A stretch of DNA of 64,000 nt from Dirofilaria immitis. Its lineage: Eukaryota > Nematoda > Chromadorea > Rhabditida > Onchocercidae. The stretch is from contig JAKNDB010000109.1 in NCBI GenBank assembly GCA_024305405.1, forward strand, positions 3,906,001-3,970,000, given 5' to 3'. Position numbers and translations under genes: made by a program. The notes beneath the pieces are model-generated. The model was given only the letters and a program-made list of their open reading frames with translations, had not been told where the DNA came from and made no database searches. Below, piece after piece: positions 57,917-64,000 of the stretch (positions are counted from its first letter, which is position 1; every line of letters begins with the position of its first letter).

Positions 57917-60525
57917 ATGCGAACTTGCGAAATAGTGATGATATGTTAAAACGATCATGAAAAAGAAAAACAACTAAAATGCGATAAAGTTGCCACAGAT
58001 CCTGTAAAAAAAAAAAAAAAGTGCTGTGTGGTTTTTAACATACAATGCTTTCTGGAAAAAAAAACCATCATAGTCTTGCAACGATTCTACAGACTCGTGT
58101 AAACTATCTTGATCGATTACAGTTTTTTTTTTTTAAGAGCAATTTTAATTCAGGAAATGTTCAAACTTTCAACCAAAATATTTAACAAATTTCACTAGTG
58201 ACAACAATGGAATATAGATACTGAATTCTAAACAATAGTGATTGTCGCTTCTAACATTTCGGCAGTTTTTGTAAAAATGTTATCGGCACATTATGATTTC
58301 ATTCCCATTTTACCAATTCAGCCAATTCTCTCATATGAAGGAATTTTATCTTCACAGTTCTATTTAATGTATCATACTTCTTACTATGCAGTTCGATGTA
58401 ACGCATTTTTTTTGGATAATGTGATAGATATATTTTGCTAGATGTTGCTTCACTTTATAACTTTAAATATTGTAATATATTATTTTACAACATATTGGTC
58501 TTTCTAAGTAATTAATAAAGTACAACCAATCATTTTAGCTAAATTCTACTTTTAAAATAAATAGGCGAATTAAGTCACAGTGATTTTGTTCTTATTTATC
58601 ACATCAGGGCATGCAATCACTGATAAGGATTATTATTAGTTCATCGCTAAACGAAAAAAAAAAATATGAAAGAAAATTATTTTGCAATAGAAAACGATAT
58701 ATCCTTAAAATATATCCTTTTTCTTTCGATATTTTATGATTATTTTAGAGACAATATGGAATTAATTGTAAACCAAATGTTCCAAATGTTATTTGGAAAG
58801 AACATTCGGACTATATTTCAAATAACTAATTTAGTATGCTATTAAGTGGCATGGTCAGGAAAATCAAAAATATTTATAACTATAAATCAAATATTGTATT
58901 TCTAAATAATTAAGTGATCAAAATTCCTTAATGATTCACTATGTCAGTTTTATTTATATCATTTCATGTAATTAAATCCTAAACGATCACGAAGCGTTTT
59001 TGTCCGTATCTCTTTTATCCCTCGAATTGTGTAATCATTTGGTTCAAATTAAGAATAAGAAATAGCACTCTGTTTTAATTCGTTTGCGCAATCTTACGAA
59101 AAGATTCACTCATTCTTAATAAACGATTGTCGACGTCCATCTGCTATAGGCAAATCAAATTAGGATATAAGAGCAATCTAAAAACATTTACAATTTAAAA
59201 CTTGTTAACTGATTGAAAATCAAACTTCGTTCTTGCATTATCATTAATCTCTGCTTATCATGTTATTCAATCATGATGTGTAATATATTATCGCTACAGT
59301 TTCATAATTTTGCAATTTCGATTCGATGATGAAACATTATTGCATAGAATATCGATTGTTTAAAAATGTATTTTATAATACCTTGTATAACTGGCTACTA
59401 TTTTATATATTTTATGCTACTGTTGATCACATTAAAATTACTGAAGAGTAATTCATTGATTAAAAATTTAATAATCTCCATTCTATAAACAAAACGATCA
59501 ATTAATCCCATCGAATTTGCTGCAGCAGATTATTCTTCCGTGCTAATTTTTTGAAATTGGATTTGATATTTTTTCTGGTCGAAAGCATTCATTAAGTTCG
59601 CTTGATATTAAGAATGATAATAATAATGAAAGGAAAGTCTTGGTTTAATTCATCCAACATAGTCAGACAATTCTGAAGAAAATGTTTTGTATAGTACATC
59701 CAGATCTAACAAATATAATTGTTATTCGTTCTGCCACCGACCACTTTGACTACATGTTTTCCTACGGTAAATGTATGGTCGATGTTTTTACAAAGAGGTT
59801 AGATTTTTAATTTGTTTTTAAGTGAAATTCAATGTAGGCGTCATGAATCACTCGTTAGAATGCAATTATGTTTCTTCATAAAGCTTTAATTTATAGTAAC
59901 AGTACTTAAGCTAACATTAAAATATATATAAAATAAGATGCAATAATAGAATTTTTCTGATCCACAATATCTGTATTCTGATACTTAACGCTATGAAAAA
60001 GTTGAATAAGTTTTTATGAATTATTTGTTATAGCAGAAAATAATTTAATTTATAAATCGTACAACGGATTTCAGATGTTTGTGAAATTATCATAGAGAAA
60101 TATAGAGAAATAAATAAATTTGCAGTATGGCATTATGATAATATTTGCACTAATAGGTATGTCAGAGGATAAAGTGCAAAAATAGCTACTCGAAGAATGG
60201 AGAAAAGCGCACGATTTTATACAACAAAATTTTCGGGATTGTTATAGAAATTTAACATGGAAAGTTTAATTTAAACATAACTCAATTTTTATAACGAACG
60301 ATAAAATCAAATCTCGTTGACGATACACTAAATGTATTGCAAGTAGAAAAAAAAATTCATGCAATTTTGGCGTGAATTGAGTGCTACAAAATATTTCTGA
60401 TGCGCATTTGCAATATCGATTTTATATTTCTTTTTAATCATTACTGTTTTTTGTTTGGAATTTGTAGCATTGTTCGATTGATTAGCTGAACGAAATCTGC
60501 AATGCATAAACAATAATCTGTCTGT
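57917..60525. other. Gene desert
   Basis: About 2.6 kb of AT-rich sequence with stops in all frames, poly-A and poly-T runs of 10-15 bases, and no recognisable exon, RNA gene or transposon. Confidence 0.5.
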
Positions 60526-61055
60526 ATGAAAACCCTTCAAACATTGATGTGGCTTCGTTTCATTGATGAAACAGTAATAATGAAGCTTGATAGTGATGCT
60601 GTAGGCAATATGTTGCGAATGCTTCGTTTTCTGAATGAATCTATTTAAACGGTAAGCTTACTGGAATCATAGAAATAAATCCTTTTATCAAAGTGATTCA
60701 TCACCGGCGAGTGTCGCGAGAAAAGACGAATAATGGTGTGACGATATGATGTCTAAATATATCGTTCCTCTTTTACGCACTTTTTTTGCATGCGATTCGT
60801 TTATGTAAAATGTTAACATTTTACTAATATTTTCGGAGATTTGGTAAAATTGATTATTGCTTTATTAAAGATATATAACAAAGGATGAATTATTATTCGA
60901 ACTTTTGGTAGGTACAGCAATCATGTTCATTGGGATTTATCGGACATATTGTTACGAAAAGCTTCTGGGTTCGTTGCCTCGTACAATACATTTCTTCCAG
61001 ACAAGCGTAGTATGATTACTGAAGTGTTGAACTCAAATGCTAAAAATATAGATTA
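60526..61055 (+). CDS. Candidate two-exon gene, product unknown
   Basis: Exon 1 starts at ATG 60526: MKTLQTLMWLRFIDETVIMK, then LDSDAVGNMLRMLRFLNES, ending near 60652 at ACG|GTAAGC; a TAA just before the donor would vanish with one or two extra T in TTT. Exon 2 from about 60914 reads YSNHVHWDLSDILLRKASGF, then FLPDKRSMITEVLNSNAKNI and a TAA at 61053-61055. Both parts have typical nematode protein composition. The phase of the junction is uncertain because a second frame of exon 2 is also open. I do not recognise the product. Confidence 0.4.
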
Positions 61056-62550
61056 AATTTTTGAGCTGTCATAAAGTTTCTATAAAGCTCTATTGGAATA
61101 TAATAAAGCTGAAGGTACAGTTACTTGTTCTTAAACGACAGTAAACGAGAAGTAAACGAGTGACTTAAGTAAACGAGAAAAGTTAAGGAGTTTTGCTAAT
61201 TTATCACCGATGACAAGCGGAAAGAGGTTGAGAAGGTTTGTAAAAATAGAACTTAAACATTTAATGAGAAATCATATGTACCAGATAAAGATATGCAGAA
61301 ATGAAAACTTAGTTGTAGATCGATGATAACTTCATAACTGGAATTTTGTCCAAAAAGCTGAAGTTTATTTAGTGGATTTAAAATGAAAAGTAGTGATAGA
61401 AAGGAAATGAAAATGCGTTTGCGATTGGTAATGTCTTCTTTCGCATGCTGTCAAATATGTCTCGTGGCTTGCAACTGTTGCGGAAAATTGAATACTTTAT
61501 TGTGAATAATTTTTAAATAAGTCTACGCAAGTGATAATTTATTCTTCGCTTAATCATTTCCATAAAATTTAGATGAATATTTTAGTTATGACTATATGCG
61601 TTCCTGTCATCCGGAAATTATTGTTACTTTTTTAGTAATAAAAGATTTTTGTTTCGTGAAAAAATATATATTTTTACTGAAATCTTAAATTTTAGATAGT
61701 GTATTAAAAATCAAAAATAAAATGATTGATCCTAACTGATACAGATGAATTTGTTATCTGACGAAGATTTTATTGTGACGTAGTTGTAGATGAATATCAA
61801 AGATACAATCGATAGCTTGAATGACTTTACTGATAGATAGTAAGGAAATTATTGGGTTATTTGATCAATTGAGTTGTTGATTTTGATTTGAAGCCTTTAA
61901 GGAGAATTTCTTAGGACTATATGATTTTCTTCTTTTGATTGGAATTGATTTAAAGCTTTTTAAGATTTATCCCGACCATTTATATAGTTGAAAATGTTTA
62001 CAATACTCCAACAACATCTTATGATTCCGAGGATTAAAAATCTAGTTGTGATTTTGGAAGCTATTTACACTTTTTTAAGAGTTAAATGTTCATATTGGAA
62101 GATGATTTGCGTTTGTTTAATGTTTCGGCTAGCTACATAATTAGTAATTAAAAAGTTTATTTGATTTAGGCAATTCACAGAACTACTAGATTTAATAGTT
62201 TTACAGAATTTAAACAATTCCATGACTACAAGATTGATAAGAGAAGTTCAGATGATTTTAAACGATTTACATCACTATAAAAGTAAACAGATAAGGAGAT
62301 AATTTATTAATTTTGAAAATATGAACGAAGACAATTCTGTATTACGAAATTATTTGCTTATATCCGGATATTTATTAATACAGAAATATGCTTTTTTATC
62401 GATATATTTATATTATAAAATATTTCCGCTTTTCCAACATGGTCAGAAGCAGCAACTTTGGAGTTACATTTTCTCTAATAAGTTTATTAGCGAACAATAA
62501 CAATTACTTTTCTCTATAGTAAGAGAAAATTATATCAATTATATTTTTAG
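61056..62550. other. AT-rich region, nothing recognised
   Basis: No exon, repeat or RNA gene was identified between the two coding-like stretches on the plus strand. Confidence 0.4.
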
Positions 62551-62712
62551 GGGATTTCAAGCTCATTATTTAAAATCCACGAAACGTTGCATGAGGATAG
62601 CAGTGAGGGTAGAGTGGACGGCGAAGATAAGGAAAGAAAATGCAAGACGAATGAAGGATTTTATCGATTTACCTTTATGCTAATCAAATTTATCCACATG
62701 CACACTGATTAA
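62551..62712 (+). CDS. Candidate terminal exon, product unknown
   Basis: After ATATTTTTAG at 62550 one frame is open for 53 codons to a TAA: SLFKIHETLHEDSSEGRVDG, then EDKERKCKTNEGFYRFTFM. The strongly acidic and basic, AT-independent composition favours a real exon. There is no donor before the stop, so it would be a last exon. It might belong with the exons at 60526-61055. No family recognised. Confidence 0.4.
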   Translation, partial: GISSSLFKIHETLHEDSSEGRVDGEDKERKCKTNEGFYRFTFMLIKFIHMHTD

Positions 62713-63228
62713 CAAGAATTAAACTTGCAGATAATAGAACAGACATCTGTTTCGCATATGATATATTTGGATCAATATTTATACATAGACGACCTCTTAT
62801 ACTGAAAACTGTTGAATATATCAACAGGGCACACTTTTCGTGACAGTTTAGATGCACAATTTCATTAAAAATATATCCATTTACCTTCATTCAATTGATT
62901 TCATACCAGATAAGATTGCAAACATAGACACTTTACGCTTTCCCAAAAAATATCAATCAAAATTGTGTCCTGATGGTTTTCCCAGTAATGTTAGCGGTAG
63001 TAATGTGTGCTTGGAGCACTGATTCTGAAAATGCGCTGCTTTATGTTCCAAGTTTTCCTTGAATTATCGAATCAATATTCATATTCATCATCGTTTACCA
63101 ATTAAATTTCACTTTTTCAGTCAGATGCTAGTTGCTCTTTCATCTTCTCTTCTGAATTCTTGATACTACTAATTAATTCAGCGAAATTTTCGGTTTTATG
63201 AATTTATTTTGATCTTGAAAATCTATAT

Positions 63229-63428
63229 TCAAATTTTTATTCTATTTGCCAGATTTTGCAGCAGGAAGATGCCAAAATCAGAAACGATGATTAGTCTCCT
63301 CCAGATCGTCCAGCTATCTAATATACCAACAAGTCTCGTGTGTTGAACTCTTTTGTTTAATGCTTCATCTTCCAGTTGAATTCTGTACCTTAAATGACTT
63401 GAAAAGAGTCCATAATCTCATCTATTTT
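63229..63428 (-). CDS. Terminal exon of a membrane protein, possibly p24/TMED-like
   Basis: After CTTACAG the minus strand reads KIDEIMDSFQVI, then, with one extra T in TTT at 63392-63394, continues RYRIQLEDEALNKRVQHTRL, DSWTIWRRLIIVSDFGIF and NLANRIKI before a TGA. With the added base the exon is 201 bases, phase 0 at both ends. A coiled region, then a Trp and one C-terminal membrane segment is the layout of p24/TMED cargo receptors, but the tail lacks the usual FF or KK signals, so that family is only a suggestion. The rest of the gene lies beyond 63430, possibly outside the window. Confidence 0.5.
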
Positions 63429-63430
63429 CT

Positions 63431-64000
63431 GTAAGATTTATTCAGTCTTAAACATTTCTTCTCCGATATGATAATACTTCCAGATCACACAAAACGTTAT
63501 TAACATAAAGAAATTAATATTTTGATGGTGGAAAAAAGTTTTTAGGCATTTCATATGCATGCATATGAAAGAAGTTATTTTGATTGCTTTCATCTGCTTA
63601 CTAACGCTATAATAGATTTCAGTAATGAGAATATTTCTAAAAATTTGTTTTTCTACTTCAATTTGAAAAAAAAATCTTATGAAAATACAAAATGGCTATT
63701 TTTACAATTAGATTATATCAGTATTTTACGCAATACTATGCTCATTGATAACTAATGACATATTATGGCATATGGTATAAAATTGTTCGTTGTTGAAGTG
63801 TTTTTTGTCATACAGGCAAAGATTCAATTACTTTTTACCTTGTCTTATTAGTTTAACGTAGTTTCATTCTACCGATATCGTCAGTTAAATGATGAACAAA
63901 TAAAAAAATTGGCAGTTGATATATTGACCAGTGTTTGAAGCTTCGATTGTGGATCAAAAGGAAAAGAACTTGGTCAGAATAAAAGTAACTATTGAGATTT
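63431..64000. other. Right edge, nothing recognised
   Basis: AT-rich sequence. A plus-strand ORF at 63555-63755 is Phe/Asn/Lys-rich with no motif and is judged random. Confidence 0.4.

Overview
The window looks like nuclear DNA of a parasitic nematode, most plausibly filarial or another clade III worm. The DNA is very AT-rich. Genes are split by many mostly short introns ending in TTTTCAG-type acceptors, several start codons sit a few bases after a lone acceptor-like TTTCAG (as expected for spliced-leader trans-splicing), and the recognisable genes are animal orthologues. Genus and species cannot be fixed from this sequence. There is no bacterial operon, CRISPR array, recognisable tRNA or rRNA.

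Layout. 1-1977: mostly blank, with a possible terminal exon of a gene entering from the left. 1978-6794 (+): PTEN lipid phosphatase (DAF-18). 7140-8260 (-): eroded coding-like tract. 8948-10477 (-): LRAT/NlpC-P60 fold protein with a C-terminal membrane anchor. 11071-12865 (-): Arb2/FAM172 alpha-beta hydrolase-fold protein. 13997-29622 (-): a long SORBS/vinexin-family adaptor (proline run, SoHo-like motif, three C-terminal SH3 domains). About 30.0-34.1 kb: sparse, with a relic exon carrying stops. 34150-37194 (+): TRAM translocon protein. 39785-48370 (-): an unidentified multi-exon gene, secure only at its 3' end. 49811-54028 (-): mitochondrial LACTB serine beta-lactamase-like protein, with the complete ISCU Fe-S scaffold gene (+, 51906-52695) inside one of its introns. 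55.4-56.4 kb (+): eroded BEL/Pao gag remnant followed by a 200-bp CA microsatellite. 57-64 kb: gene-poor, with a few short coding-like exons, one a terminal exon on the minus strand at 63229-63428.

The most important general observation is technical. In nearly every recognised gene the reading frame slips at one or a few points, and almost all slips are repaired by one extra base, usually in a mononucleotide run or a doublet. Similarity to the family continues on both sides. This looks like homopolymer under-calling in the assembly, not pseudogenisation, and it explains why automatic ORFs here are short. Exon coordinates below were derived by hand from splice sites and phases.

There is no obvious shared pathway. 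DAF-18 acts on PIP3 in insulin signalling, the SORBS protein links adhesion sites to actin, TRAM works at the ER translocon, and LACTB and ISCU are both mitochondrial, which makes their nested arrangement notable.
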